Assembly: GCA_903928045.1 (NCBI GenBank)
Contig: CAIYPH010000067.1
Location: forward strand, 1-17,790
Reading direction: 5' to 3'
DNA from: an uncultured Rhodospirillales bacterium
Lineage (GTDB): Bacteria; Pseudomonadota; Alphaproteobacteria; Acetobacterales; Acetobacteraceae
DNA: 17,790 nucleotides
Part shown: in pieces, positions 5,192 through 13,304 of the stretch
Numbering within the stretch: the stretch's first letter is position 1
Layout of the letters: each line of letters starts with the position of its first letter
Made by a program: the position numbers and the translations under genes
The notes under the pieces: model-generated
The model's database searches: none
The model's input: only the letters and a program-made list of their open reading frames with translations
Told to the model about the DNA's origin: nothing

Positions 5192-7585
5192 ATGACGGTT
5201 GCAACCAAGCCGGCAATCGAGGCCAGCATCGACCTCGGTATTCACGGCATGACCTGCGCCTCCTGCGTCAGCCGGGTCGAGAAGGTGCTCGGCAAGGTGC
5301 CGGGGGTGACGGCGGTCGCGGTCAACCTCGCCACCGAGCGCGCCCGAGTCACCGGCAGCGGCCTCGATGCGGCGAAATTGGCCGCGGTAGTGGATAAGGC
5401 GGGGTTCCATGCCGGCCGCGTCGAGCATGATTTCGAGGTGCATGGCATGACCTGCGCCTCCTGCGTCAGCCGGGTCGAGAAGGTGCTCGCCAAGGTGCCG
5501 GGAGTGACCGAGGTGGCGGTGAATCTGGCCACCGAGCGGGCCCGCGTCACCGCGCTGGAGGCCGCCGTCGCGCCCGAAGCGCTGTTTGCCGCCGTCACCA
5601 AGGCGGGGTTCGAGCCGCGCCGGCTCCCGGAAAGCCCGACCGCGCAAGTGCCCGGCGGCAGTCGCGAGGGGCTGCATGTCCTGATCGCCGCGCTGCTCTC
5701 CGCGCCCCTCGTCATCAACATGGGCTTCCACCTCACCAACGCGCCCTGGCATATGCCGCCCTGGGCCGAATTCGCCCTCGCCTTGCCGGTCCAGGTCTGG
5801 CTCGGCGCCCGCTTCTACGTCGCCGGATGGAAGGCGTTGCGCGCCGGTTCGGGAAACATGGACCTGCTGGTCGCGCTCGGCACCTCCGCCGCCTTCGGTC
5901 TCAGCGCCTGGGCCTTCGCGCTCGACTGGCTCGATATCGATGACGAGCTGCCGCTCTATTTCGAGAGCTCCGCGCTGCTCATCACCTTCATCCTGCTCGG
6001 CAAGTGGCTCGAAGGCCGCGCCAAGCGTTCCACCGCGGCATCCATCCGCGCCCTGATGGCGCTCCGCCCCGACACCGCCCGGGTCCGCCGCGGCCATGCT
6101 GAGATCGATATCCCGATCGGCCAGGTCCGGCACGGTGATCTCGTCGTCGTCCGCCCCGGCGAACGCATCCCGGCGGACGGTATCCTCGCCGAGGGCGGCG
6201 GAAGCGTCGATGAATCGATGCTGACCGGCGAGAGCCTGCCGGTCGAGAAAGAACCCGGCGCACGCGTGACGGGCGGTTCGATCAGCGCCGACGGGTTGCT
6301 GATCGTCCGCGTGACCGCCACCGGCGCCGAGACCACGCTCGCGCGCATTGTACGCATGGTCGAGGGCGCCCAGGCCAGCAAGGCGCCGATCCAACGGCTG
6401 GTCGATCGCGTCAGCGCCGTCTTCGTGCCGGTGGTGCTCGTCATCGCCGCCGTGACCTTCGGCGGCTGGATGCTCGCCGGCGCCGCGACCGAGGATGCGA
6501 TCATGAATGCGGTGGCCGTCATGGTCATCGCCTGCCCCTGCGCTCTCGGCCTCGCCACCCCCACCGCCATCATGGTCGGCACCGGCGCCGCGGCCCGCCA
6601 TGGCATCCTGATCAAGGACGCCGAGGCGCTCGAGCGCGCCCATGGCCTGGCCACGATCGCCTTCGACAAAACCGGAACCCTCACCGAGGGCCGCCCGAGT
6701 GTCACCGACGTCGCGCCCGTCCCCGGCGCCAGCCGCTCTGACCTTCTGAGCCTCGCCGCCGGGTTGCAAACCGGCAGCGAACATCCCCTCGCCCGCGCGG
6801 TGCTGGCGCTGGCGGTGGTCGAAGGCATAACCCCCAAGCCGGTTATGGGGTTCCGCAGCCTGCCCGGCCGTGGCGTGCGGGGGGAGATCGAGGGTGCCAC
6901 CATCCTGCTTGGCAATCGCCGGCTGTTGACCGAGCAGGGTATCGACCCCGGCGATGCCGCCACCACCTTCGAGGCGGAGGGGCGCACCGTCTCGTGGCTG
7001 CTGCGCGACGGCAAGCTGCTCGGCCTCATGGCGTTCGGCGACACCATCAAGCCAACCGCCAAGGCCGCCATTGCCGCCCTGACCCGGCTTGGTATCCGCA
7101 GCGTCATGCTGACCGGCGATAGCGCGGGCGCGGCACGTGCCGTCGCCACCGCGCTTGGCATCACCGAGGTGAAGGCCGAAATCCTGCCGGAGGACAAGGA
7201 GGCCGAGGTGCGCGCACTGCGCCAACGCGGACCCGTCGGCATGGTGGGCGACGGCATCAATGACGCCCCGGCGCTGGCCGCGGCCGATGTCGGCATCGCC
7301 ATGGCGACCGGCACCGACGTGGCGATGGAAACCGCCGGCATCGCCCTGCTGCGCGGCGATCCGGCCCTGGTAGCGGCGGCCATCGACATCTCGCGGCGCA
7401 CCTATCGCAAGATCCGTCAGGGCCTGTTCTGGGCCTTTGCCTATAACGTGCTGGGCATCCCCCTCGCCGCCATGGGCTGGCTGAGCCCGATCGTCGCCGG
7501 GGCGGCGATGGCGCTGTCGAGCATCAGTGTGGTGACCAACGCGCTGCTGCTGCGCGGCTGGACACCACCCGGAGATCCGCGATGA
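5192..7585 (+). CDS. actP: Cu(I)-exporting P1B-type ATPase with two HMA domains
   Basis: A 797-residue inner-membrane ATPase that pumps Cu(I) from cytoplasm to periplasm (CopA of E. coli, ActP of rhizobia). Two N-terminal HMA domains carry GMTCASC (C22/C25 and C88/C91). Then come the membrane segments, the actuator loop TGES (345-348), the ion-path motif C448-P-C450 followed by [15 protein letters not shown], the phosphorylation site D492-KTGT, the SEHPLARA (HP) motif of P1B pumps, and the hinge GDGIND (686-691). CPC plus the downstream N and MxxS-type pattern fit the Cu(I)/Ag(I) subgroup. ATG 5192 follows GGAAGGG. The last four bases overlap cueR (ATGA). The two HMA copies are nearly identical in DNA and protein, a recent internal duplication. 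Confidence 0.97.
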   Translation: MTVATKPAIEASIDLGIHGMTCASCVSRVEKVLGKVPGVTAVAVNLATERARVTGSGLDAAKLAAVVDKAGFHAGRVEHDFEVHGMTCASCVSRVEKVLAKVPGVTEVAVNLATERARVTALEAAVAPEALFAAVTKAGFEPRRLPESPTAQVPGGSREGLHVLIAALLSAPLVINMGFHLTNAPWHMPPWAEFALALPVQVWLGARFYVAGWKALRAGSGNMDLLVALGTSAAFGLSAWAFALDWLDIDDELPLYFESSALLITFILLGKWLEGRAKRSTAASIRALMALRPDTARVRRGHAEIDIPIGQVRHGDLVVVRPGERIPADGILAEGGGSVDESMLTGESLPVEKEPGARVTGGSISADGLLIVRVTATGAETTLARIVRMVEGAQASKAPIQRLVDRVSAVFVPVVLVIAAVTFGGWMLAGAATEDAIMNAVAVMVIACPCALGLATPTAIMVGTGAAARHGILIKDAEALERAHGLATIAFDKTGTLTEGRPSVTDVAPVPGASRSDLLSLAAGLQTGSEHPLARAVLALAVVEGITPKPVMGFRSLPGRGVRGEIEGATILLGNRRLLTEQGIDPGDAATTFEAEGRTVSWLLRDGKLLGLMAFGDTIKPTAKAAIAALTRLGIRSVMLTGDSAGAARAVATALGITEVKAEILPEDKEAEVRALRQRGPVGMVGDGINDAPALAAADVGIAMATGTDVAMETAGIALLRGDPALVAAAIDISRRTYRKIRQGLFWAFAYNVLGIPLAAMGWLSPIVAGAAMALSSISVVTNALLLRGWTPPGDPR
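5243..5551 (+). repeat. Tandem duplication of the HMA-domain coding segment
   Basis: Copies at about 5243-5353 and 5441-5551 lie 198 bases (66 codons) apart. By eye they differ at about 11 of 111 bases, and at 2 of 37 residues (LGK/LAK and TAV/TEV). Most differences are synonymous third-position changes. Confidence 0.9.
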
Positions 7586-7983
7586 ATATCGGCGAAGTCG
7601 CCACGGCGTCGGGGGTATCGGCCAAGATGGTGCGATACTACGAGACCATCGGGCTGATCCCCCAGGCGCGGCGAACGGAGGCGGGGTATCGCGTCTACAG
7701 CCCGGCCGACATGCACATGCTGCGCTTCATCCGCCGGGCGCGGGATTTCGGCATGCCGATGGAACGCGTGCGGCAGTTGGTCGCGCTGTGGCGCGACGAG
7801 CACCGGGCGAGCCGGGACGTCAAGGCGCTCGCCTTGCGGCATGTGACGGAACTTCGGGAGCGCATCACCGAGCTGACGGCGATGGCCGATGCGCTGCAGG
7901 AACTGGCGGATTGCTGCCAAGGCAACAGCCGGCCGGAATGCCCGATCCTGCGCGATATGGCCGATCCGTCGACCGCTGCTTAA
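7582..7983 (+). CDS. cueR: CueR-type Cu(I)-responsive MerR-family activator
   Basis: A 133-residue MerR-family regulator. The N-terminal winged helix reads [28 protein letters not shown] with the wing [11 protein letters not shown] dimerisation helix follows, then the metal loop C112-QGNSRPE-C120-PIL. The C-X7-C spacing and numbering, together with S77 in ASRDVK, match E. coli CueR, where C112 and C120 bind Cu(I) and Ser77 marks +1 metal sensing. It therefore most likely untwists the two long-spacer promoters at 2056 and 5134. Its ATG overlaps the ATPase stop by four bases and GGAG precedes it, so it is coupled to the pump and probably autoregulated. It is convergent with the next gene, with an 18-base gap. 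Confidence 0.95.
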   Translation: MNIGEVATASGVSAKMVRYYETIGLIPQARRTEAGYRVYSPADMHMLRFIRRARDFGMPMERVRQLVALWRDEHRASRDVKALALRHVTELRERITELTAMADALQELADCCQGNSRPECPILRDMADPSTAA

Positions 7984-8001
7984 CTCCGGCGGCCGCCCCG
8001 C

Positions 8002-9432
8002 TCACTCCGCGACGTTGCGGAAGCCCCCGATCCCGCGCTCGATCCCGGTCACATGATGCGGGCGGAATTCCGCGGCGTTGGCGAGGCCGCAGGAATGGGC
8101 GATGATTTCCACCTCTTCGCGCACGCGCTGGGCGTAGCGCATCACGCGGACCGCCTTGTCCGTGGGGTCGAGCCCCTTGATGAGGCGCGGGTCGGAGGAG
8201 GTGACACCGGTGGGGCAGTTACCAGAGCCGCATTTCATCGCCTGGATACAGCCCAGCGCGAACATGAAGCCACGGGCGGAGGAGACGAAATCCGCGCCCA
8301 TGGCCAGCGCCCACGCCACCTTGTCCGGCGTCACCAGCTTGGCCGAGGCGATGATGCGGATGCGATCGCGCAGCCCGTGGCGGTCCCGCGCCTCGACCAC
8401 CATTGGCAAAGCCTGGGTGACCGGCAGGCCGACATAATCCGCCAGCGGCGCCGGTGCGGCGCCGGTGCCGCCCTCGCCGCCGTCGATCTGCACATAGTCG
8501 GGGCAACCTTCGGGATGGGTGACGCAATGGCCGAACCACTCGTCGAGGAAGCCGGGATGCCCGGCGACGAACTTCACCCCCACCGGCCGCCCGGTAACGT
8601 TGCGCACGCGGGCGACGAAAGCGCCGAGCTCGGCCACGCTGGCGATATCGGTATGGCGGTTGGGGCTGATGCTGTCCTGCCCCGCGGGAATGCCGCGGAT
8701 GGCGGCGATCTCGGCCGTCACTTTGGCGGCCGGCAGGATACCGCCCTTGCCGGGCTTGGCGCCCTGGGCGAGCTTGACCTCGAACATGCGGATTTGCGGA
8801 TGGGCAGCGATTTCGCGCAGCCGGTCATCGGAGAGATTGCCGTGCTCGTCACGCACGCCATACTTGGCGGTGCCGATCTGCATGATGACGTCGCAGCCGC
8901 CTTCGAGGTGGTATTTCGCGAGCCCCCCCTCGCCGGTGGCCATCCAGATCCCCGCCATTTTCGCCCCGCGGGAGAGCGAGGTGACGGCGGCGTGGCTCAG
9001 CGCGCCGTAGCTCATCCCGGAGATGTTGAAGAAGGTGGTGGCATGAAACGGCTGCCGGCAGGCGCCCGGGCCGTCGCTGATGCCGACCGTCTTGCCGGGA
9101 TAGGCGGTCTTCTCCTCGTCGAGGATGGGGAAAGCGGCGTTGCGGAACACGAAAGCCGGCGCCGCCTCGCTGCCGAAGCTGATGAGGTTGGAGACCCCCT
9201 TGGCCGAGCGGTAGATCCAGGACCGCTCCAACCGGTTGAACGGGCGCTCCACCCAGTCCGGCAGGTACTGGTATTGCCGCATATATTCGCCGACGCTCTC
9301 GGAGAAATAGCGGAAATGCCCGAGCACCGGGTAGTTGCGCAGGATGGTGTGCTGGGTCTGCCGGATATCACGCGCATGCAGCATGGCGATGCCGACGGCG
9401 GCGAGCAGGAGCAGGACGATCACGGTGGTCAT
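8002..9432 (-). CDS. Membrane-anchored FMN-binding glutamate synthase-family protein
   Basis: A 476-residue protein with the central FMN/Fe-S domain of the glutamate synthase large subunit (PF01645), but without the glutamine amidotransferase and C-terminal GXGXG domains of GltB. The N-terminus TTVIVLLLLAAVGIAML is a single membrane anchor. Recognisable parts are FFNISGMSYGALSHAAVTSLSRGA, EGGLAKYHLEGGCDVIMQIGTAKYG, VQIDGGEGGTGAAPAPLADYVGLP and the Cys motif C-IQAMK-C-GSGN-C-PTGV (about residues 393-407) that in GltB holds a [3Fe-4S] cluster. ATG 9432 is chosen for AAGGAAA just upstream and because the anchor follows directly. Such stand-alone proteins (B. subtilis YerD type) are widespread and their reaction is not settled; an FMN oxidoreductase fed with ammonia or electrons by a partner is possible. 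It lies downstream of the phosphoesterase, 93 bases apart. Confidence 0.9.
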   Translation of the reverse strand: MTTVIVLLLLAAVGIAMLHARDIRQTQHTILRNYPVLGHFRYFSESVGEYMRQYQYLPDWVERPFNRLERSWIYRSAKGVSNLISFGSEAAPAFVFRNAAFPILDEEKTAYPGKTVGISDGPGACRQPFHATTFFNISGMSYGALSHAAVTSLSRGAKMAGIWMATGEGGLAKYHLEGGCDVIMQIGTAKYGVRDEHGNLSDDRLREIAAHPQIRMFEVKLAQGAKPGKGGILPAAKVTAEIAAIRGIPAGQDSISPNRHTDIASVAELGAFVARVRNVTGRPVGVKFVAGHPGFLDEWFGHCVTHPEGCPDYVQIDGGEGGTGAAPAPLADYVGLPVTQALPMVVEARDRHGLRDRIRIIASAKLVTPDKVAWALAMGADFVSSARGFMFALGCIQAMKCGSGNCPTGVTSSDPRLIKGLDPTDKAVRVMRYAQRVREEVEIIAHSCGLANAAEFRPHHVTGIERGIGGFRNVAE

Positions 9433-9525
9433 GGCGTTTCCTTGGGTATCCCTGGAACAGGACACGCCCGAAGCCTGACAGTTACAAGTGACCGAATCGT
9501 TGCGTGGCGTCTCGCCGCATGAGCC

Positions 9526-10356
9526 TCAGTGCGGCGCGTCGGGGTCGCCTACGAAGGGGAAGGGGCCGCCGTAATCGTCGACATAGCCGGTGTGCGAGAC
9601 GATCACCGGCCCCGCACCAGGCTGCTCCTTCCACATATGGAGCTGAAAAGCCGCCGGCTCGAGATTCCACAGGCCAACCAGGCCCTTGGTGACGAGATCG
9701 AGTTCCACCTGGTGCGCGACACCGGGGCAGATCGAGGCGATCGCCTGGGCGACGGGAACGGTGACCGGCCGATGGTGATGGCCGCAGATGATCCGGCGGA
9801 CCTGGGGATGGCGAGCCACCAAGGCATTGAATTCGGCGGCATTGCGCAGCCCGATCGCATCGTTGATGCCGCAATCGAAGGAGGGATGGTGCATCGCCAG
9901 CATGGTCTGCCGGTCCGGCTGTTCGGCGAGGCGGGCGTCGAGCCAGGCCATCCGCTCGGCGCACATCTCGCCGGCCGGGCTGCCGTGGATCACCGTGTCG
10001 AGCATGATGATGCGCACCGGGAAATTCTCGATCGTGTACTGCACGAAGGTCGGGTGATCGGTGACCCCCGGCAGATGGGCGAAGCCGGCCCGGAAATTGT
10101 CGCGCCGGTCATGGTTGCCGGGGATGACGTAGACCGGGATCTCCAAGGTGCGGCGGAACATCTCGGCGAGCAGCGCATAGGCGCCGGGCAGCCCGTTATC
10201 CGAAAGGTCGCCGGTGATCAGCAGCGCGTCTGCCTGGGGGCGGAAGCGCGCGACGGCGCGGAGCGCGCGCTCCGCGAGGGTGTTCGTCTCGCACCGCCCC
10301 ATGGCCATCCGCCCGTAGGGCACGCAGTGCAGGTCGGTCAGTTGGATCACGCGCAT
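9526..10356 (-). CDS. Metallophosphoesterase, CpdA/GpdQ-like phosphodiesterase
   Basis: A 276-residue calcineurin-like phosphoesterase of the class III cyclic-nucleotide/glycerophosphodiester phosphodiesterase type; CpdA and GpdQ are about the same length. The dinuclear metal motifs appear in order: D-L-H in IQLTDLHCV, GDLSDNG, GNHDRR, HHPSFDCG and GHHHRP. It starts at ATG 10356, preceded by GAGAGGGGGA; the longer reading has no better ribosome site. No signal peptide is visible, so it is cytoplasmic. The substrate cannot be told from sequence: cAMP, other cyclic nucleotides or phosphodiesters are all possible. It sits 72 bases after trpF on the same strand, where trpB would often stand. Confidence 0.88.
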   Translation of the reverse strand: MRVIQLTDLHCVPYGRMAMGRCETNTLAERALRAVARFRPQADALLITGDLSDNGLPGAYALLAEMFRRTLEIPVYVIPGNHDRRDNFRAGFAHLPGVTDHPTFVQYTIENFPVRIIMLDTVIHGSPAGEMCAERMAWLDARLAEQPDRQTMLAMHHPSFDCGINDAIGLRNAAEFNALVARHPQVRRIICGHHHRPVTVPVAQAIASICPGVAHQVELDLVTKGLVGLWNLEPAAFQLHMWKEQPGAGPVIVSHTGYVDDYGGPFPFVGDPDAPH

Positions 10357-10428
10357 GGATCGTCCCCCTCTCGGCCCTTCATGCCATGGACGGCGCACGT
10401 GATCCAGTGCGGCGGGACAACAATTCGG

Positions 10429-11049
10429 CTACTGCCGGGCGGCCGCGACGAAGGCGGCGATCAGCGCGGGGTCCTTCACCCCTCGGGCGCGCTCGACGCC
10501 GGAGGCGACGTCCACGCAGGGGGTCCTGGTGGCGCGGATAGCAGCCGCGACATTGTCGGGCGTGAGGCCCCCGGCCAATGCCCAGTCACAGGGGGCGCGC
10601 CAGTCGTCGAGCAACGACCAGTCCATGCTGATGGCATTGCCGCCGGGCCGCGTGGCCTCCGCCGGCGCCTTGGGCTCGATCAGCAGCCCATCCGCCCCGC
10701 CGCTGTCACGCGGCAGATCGGCGGGCGAGGTGACGCCGACGGCGCGCCAGACCGGCACGCCGAACCGGGCGCGGATCTCGGCGGCCCGCTCGGCGGTGAC
10801 GTAGAGCTGCAGCAGGTCGAGCTTCAGCGCGGCGAGCACGGCTTCGATCTCGGCGTCCGCGGGTTTGACGAACAGGCCCACCCGCTTCGGCCCGCCAGGG
10901 TGGCGGGCGGAGAGCGCGGCGGCCTGTGCCGGGGAGATCGCGCGCGGCGAAGGGGGGAAGAAATTGAGGCCGACATATTCGGCCCCGGCGGCCACCGCGG
11001 CGTCGAAGCCTTCCGGGTCGTTCAGCCCGCAAATCTTGACCGCGGTCAT
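10429..11049 (-). CDS. trpF: Phosphoribosylanthranilate isomerase
   Basis: A 206-residue TIM-barrel enzyme that converts N-(5-phosphoribosyl)anthranilate to CdRP in tryptophan synthesis. The start VKICGLNDPEGF holds the catalytic Cys (KICG), followed by GAEYVGLNFFPPSPRAIS, and toward the end WALAGGLTPDNVAAAI and CVDVASGVERARGVKD with the catalytic Asp and phosphate-binding loop. Its ATG overlaps the pyrF stop by four bases, so translation is probably coupled. The usual partner genes trpB and trpA do not follow. Confidence 0.97.
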   Translation of the reverse strand: MTAVKICGLNDPEGFDAAVAAGAEYVGLNFFPPSPRAISPAQAAALSARHPGGPKRVGLFVKPADAEIEAVLAALKLDLLQLYVTAERAAEIRARFGVPVWRAVGVTSPADLPRDSGGADGLLIEPKAPAEATRPGGNAISMDWSLLDDWRAPCDWALAGGLTPDNVAAAIRATRTPCVDVASGVERARGVKDPALIAAFVAAARQ

Positions 11050-11741
11050 GCCACCAGGTCGGCCGCGATGGCGGCCGCGGCCGCGGCCGGATCGGCGGCG
11101 GCGGTGATGGGGCGGCCGACCACCAGCCAGTCGGCCCCGGCCTCGGCGGCCTCGCGCGGCGTCATCGTGCGCGCCTGGTCGCCGGCGTCGCTGCCGGCCG
11201 GGCGGATGCCGGGCACCACGAGCAGGGCCTCGGGGCCGAGGGCGGCGCGCAAGGTCGCGATCTCATGGGCGCTGCACACGATCCCATCGGCGCCGGCATC
11301 GAGCGCGAGGCGGGCGAGGCGCAGCACCTGCTGGCGCGGACCGCCGGCGACGCCGACCTCATGCAGCGCCTCAGCGTCCAGGCTCGTCAACACGGTGACG
11401 GCAAGCAGCTTCGGCCGATCAGCGCCCGCGGCCTCGGCCGCATCCCGCGCGGCGCCAATCATCGCCCGCCCGCCGCCGGCGTGCAGGGTGAGGAAGGTGG
11501 GTTTGAGCGGCAGGATGGCGCGCACCCCGCCGGCCACCGTGTTGGGGATGTCGTGCAGCTTGAGGTCGAGGAAGATCGGACGATCGTCGATCAACCGCAC
11601 CCCCTCGGCGCCGTTGGCGAGGAAAAATTCGAGGCCGAGTTTCAGCATGCCGCAGGACGGCGCCACCTGGCTGGCCCAGCGGCGGGCACGCTGGGGGTCG
11701 GTGGTATCGAGTGCGGCGATCAGTCCGGTCATGCGGGTCAT
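11046..11741 (-). CDS. pyrF: Orotidine-5'-phosphate decarboxylase
   Basis: A 231-residue enzyme that makes UMP from OMP, the last step of de novo pyrimidine synthesis. The catalytic signature FLDLKLHDIPNTV is intact. The N-terminal LIAALDT and K-LGLEFF strands, LLAVTVLTSLD and the phosphate loop LVVPGIRP...WLVVGRPITAAADP are all present. It overlaps lapA upstream and trpF downstream by four bases each. The second ATG (MTGLIAAL, four codons in) is an alternative start. Confidence 0.97.
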   Translation of the reverse strand: MTRMTGLIAALDTTDPQRARRWASQVAPSCGMLKLGLEFFLANGAEGVRLIDDRPIFLDLKLHDIPNTVAGGVRAILPLKPTFLTLHAGGGRAMIGAARDAAEAAGADRPKLLAVTVLTSLDAEALHEVGVAGGPRQQVLRLARLALDAGADGIVCSAHEIATLRAALGPEALLVVPGIRPAGSDAGDQARTMTPREAAEAGADWLVVGRPITAAADPAAAAAAIAADLVA

Positions 11742-12043
11742 CCGGGCGGGGGAAGCGGCGGGGCGGGCGGGTTGGCGCGAATACGGCGGAGTTCGGCCTC
11801 CAGCAGGGCGCGGGCCTGCTCAGCCCTGCCGGCCCGATGACGAACCCGCAGCGTGGTGAACCAGAGCATCGTGGCGCCAATCAACATGCCGGCGCCGAGC
11901 GCGGACAGCACCGCGAGCGAGAGCGGCGCATCGAGGCTGGCGGGGCTCGGCCAGAAGGACAGCCGCACCATCTGCTGATTGGTCAACGCGAAGATCACCA
12001 GCACCGCCAGCAATGGGACCAGCAGCACCAGGCGCAGGAGCAT
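11738..12043 (-). CDS. lapA: LapA-domain (DUF1049) inner-membrane protein
   Basis: A 101-residue protein with two membrane segments (about 2-19 and 42-62), the connecting motif FALTNQQMVRLSFWP, and a charged, coiled-coil-prone tail (RHRAGRAEQARALLEAELRRI) ending in a Pro-rich stretch. E. coli LapA works with LapB in lipopolysaccharide assembly and in LpxC/FtsH control; here only the family membership is visible. Its position directly behind ihfB is common in proteobacteria. Its start overlaps the ihfB stop by one base (TGATG), and its end overlaps pyrF. Confidence 0.85.
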   Translation of the reverse strand: MLLRLVLLVPLLAVLVIFALTNQQMVRLSFWPSPASLDAPLSLAVLSALGAGMLIGATMLWFTTLRVRHRAGRAEQARALLEAELRRIRANPPAPPLPPPG

Positions 12044-12336
12044 CAGGCCCCCGGCTTGCCCTTGTTGACGCGCTCGCGCAGTTCCTTGCCCGCCTTGAAG
12101 AAGGGCACGACCTTCTCGTCGACCGGAACCGTCTCGCCCGTACGGGGGTTGCGGCCGGTGCGCGCGTCGCGGTGCTTCACCGTAAAGGCACCGAAGCCAC
12201 GCAGCTCAACCCGCTCGCCGCGCGACAAGGCAGCGGTGATTTCGGTGAAAATCGTCGCGACGATCGTCTCGACGTCACGGCTCAACAGATGTGGATTAGC
12301 CGCCGAAAGCTCAGCGATCAGTTCAGATTTCGTCAT
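12043..12336 (-). CDS. ihfB: Integration host factor beta subunit
   Basis: A 97-residue DNA-bending protein of the HU/IHF family. [17 protein letters not shown] is the typical IhfB start; [34 protein letters not shown] includes the beta arms and the conserved RNPRTG tip with the intercalating Pro; [15 protein letters not shown] closes the fold. ATG 12336 is used because GCGAGG lies just upstream and homologues begin here. It pairs with IhfA encoded elsewhere and lies 25 bases after sppA. Confidence 0.96.
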   Translation of the reverse strand: MTKSELIAELSAANPHLLSRDVETIVATIFTEITAALSRGERVELRGFGAFTVKHRDARTGRNPRTGETVPVDEKVVPFFKAGKELRERVNKGKPGA

Positions 12337-12361
12337 GCCTCGCTGCCCCGCCCCCCGCGTA

Positions 12362-13285
12362 TTACTGCCTGTAGACTCCAGGCTGCCAGAGCGCCCAGCC
12401 GCCGTCAAGGCTAACGCTTTGAGAGAGAAGGGTTTTCACGATACCACCGAACAAGCCCTCGGCGTCATCGCCAAACAGCTTGTCGCGCAGGGTCTCGCTG
12501 CGAATGTCTCGGGCCGGTAAAGTGGCGGCGATGGCCCGCTCGGCTTCCAGCCATGTCCGCGCGTCCGTCTCGGTGCCGATGGCGTCGATCAGGCCGAGAG
12601 CGAGCGCCTGGCGCCCGGTATAGGCCCGGCCATCGGCCAGTTCGCGGACGCGGGCCGGCTCCATTTTCCGCCCTTTGGCGACCATGCCAACGAACTGGTC
12701 ATAGAGATCATCGATCAGCGCCTGCATCACCGCGCGTCCCTGCTCGGTCATCGGCTTGGTCAGGCTCGGCACGTTCTTGAGCGGCCCGGAGGTCAGCGTC
12801 TCATCGGTGATGCCGAGCCACCGTAACAGGCCGGAGACCTCGCCGGTCGGCAGCAGCACGCCGATCGAGCCGGTCAAAGTCGAATTATGGGCGATAATCC
12901 GCGCGGCGGGCAGCGAGATCATGAAGCCCGCCGACGCCGCGGTGGCCCCCATAACCGCCACCACGGGCTTCTTGGCGGCCACGCGCTCCACCATATCGTG
13001 AATTGCCTCACCAGCGGCAACAGCGCCACCGGGGGAGTTGACGATAAGCAGCAGGGCGCGCGCCGAGGCGTCATCGAGCACGTCCTGCAGCGCCTTCACC
13101 GTCTTGTGGTCACTCGTGATGGTCCCCTCAACGGTGATCCGGGCGACGTAGCCGCCACCGCGCATCCGTGGGCCGACCACCATCAAGGCCACCGCAATCA
13201 CCGCGGCAAACGTCAGGAGGCGCCAAAACAACAGGCGGCGCTTGAGGCGCCGCCTGTCGATCAGCAGATCGGTCTCGAGGCTCAT
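12362..13285 (-). CDS. sppA: Signal peptide peptidase SppA (short form)
   Basis: A 307-residue S49 serine protease that degrades cleaved signal peptides in the membrane. One membrane anchor (about residues 18-37) follows a very basic start (RRRLKRRLL). The nucleophile is S118 in [11 protein letters not shown], and the general base is probably K170 in SGPLKNVPS, the 52-residue spacing found between S147 and K199 of B. subtilis Spp[15 protein letters not shown] and [21 protein letters not shown] are also conserved. It is the single-domain form, not the 67-kDa E. coli type. The gap from the rpsA stop is only 19 bases and no good ribosome site is nearer than the GGAGGA within the rpsA tail, so coupling to rpsA seems likely. 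Confidence 0.95.
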   Translation of the reverse strand: MSLETDLLIDRRRLKRRLLFWRLLTFAAVIAVALMVVGPRMRGGGYVARITVEGTITSDHKTVKALQDVLDDASARALLLIVNSPGGAVAAGEAIHDMVERVAAKKPVVAVMGATAASAGFMISLPAARIIAHNSTLTGSIGVLLPTGEVSGLLRWLGITDETLTSGPLKNVPSLTKPMTEQGRAVMQALIDDLYDQFVGMVAKGRKMEPARVRELADGRAYTGRQALALGLIDAIGTETDARTWLEAERAIAATLPARDIRSETLRDKLFGDDAEGLFGGIVKTLLSQSVSLDGGWALWQPGVYRQ

Positions 13286-13304
13286 CGCGATCGACCGGTC
13301 AGTC

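Noticed and set aside
4916..7225. 769-codon open frame opposite the copper ATPase
   Set aside because: All P-type ATPase motifs lie on the plus strand; the opposite frame has no recognisable domain.
1..7983. Metal clusters as a recently acquired mobile island
   Set aside because: No transposase, integrase, tRNA attachment site or direct repeats are seen, and base composition resembles the core genes; the left border is outside the window.
7984..8001. GGCGGCCGCC palindrome between convergent genes as a terminator
   Set aside because: It has no loop and no T-run on either side, so an intrinsic terminator is not supported.
10357..10428. Promoter for the phosphoesterase in the gap after trpF
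   Set aside because: TTG-containing hexamers exist, but no -10 at suitable spacing; read-through from trpF cannot be excluded.
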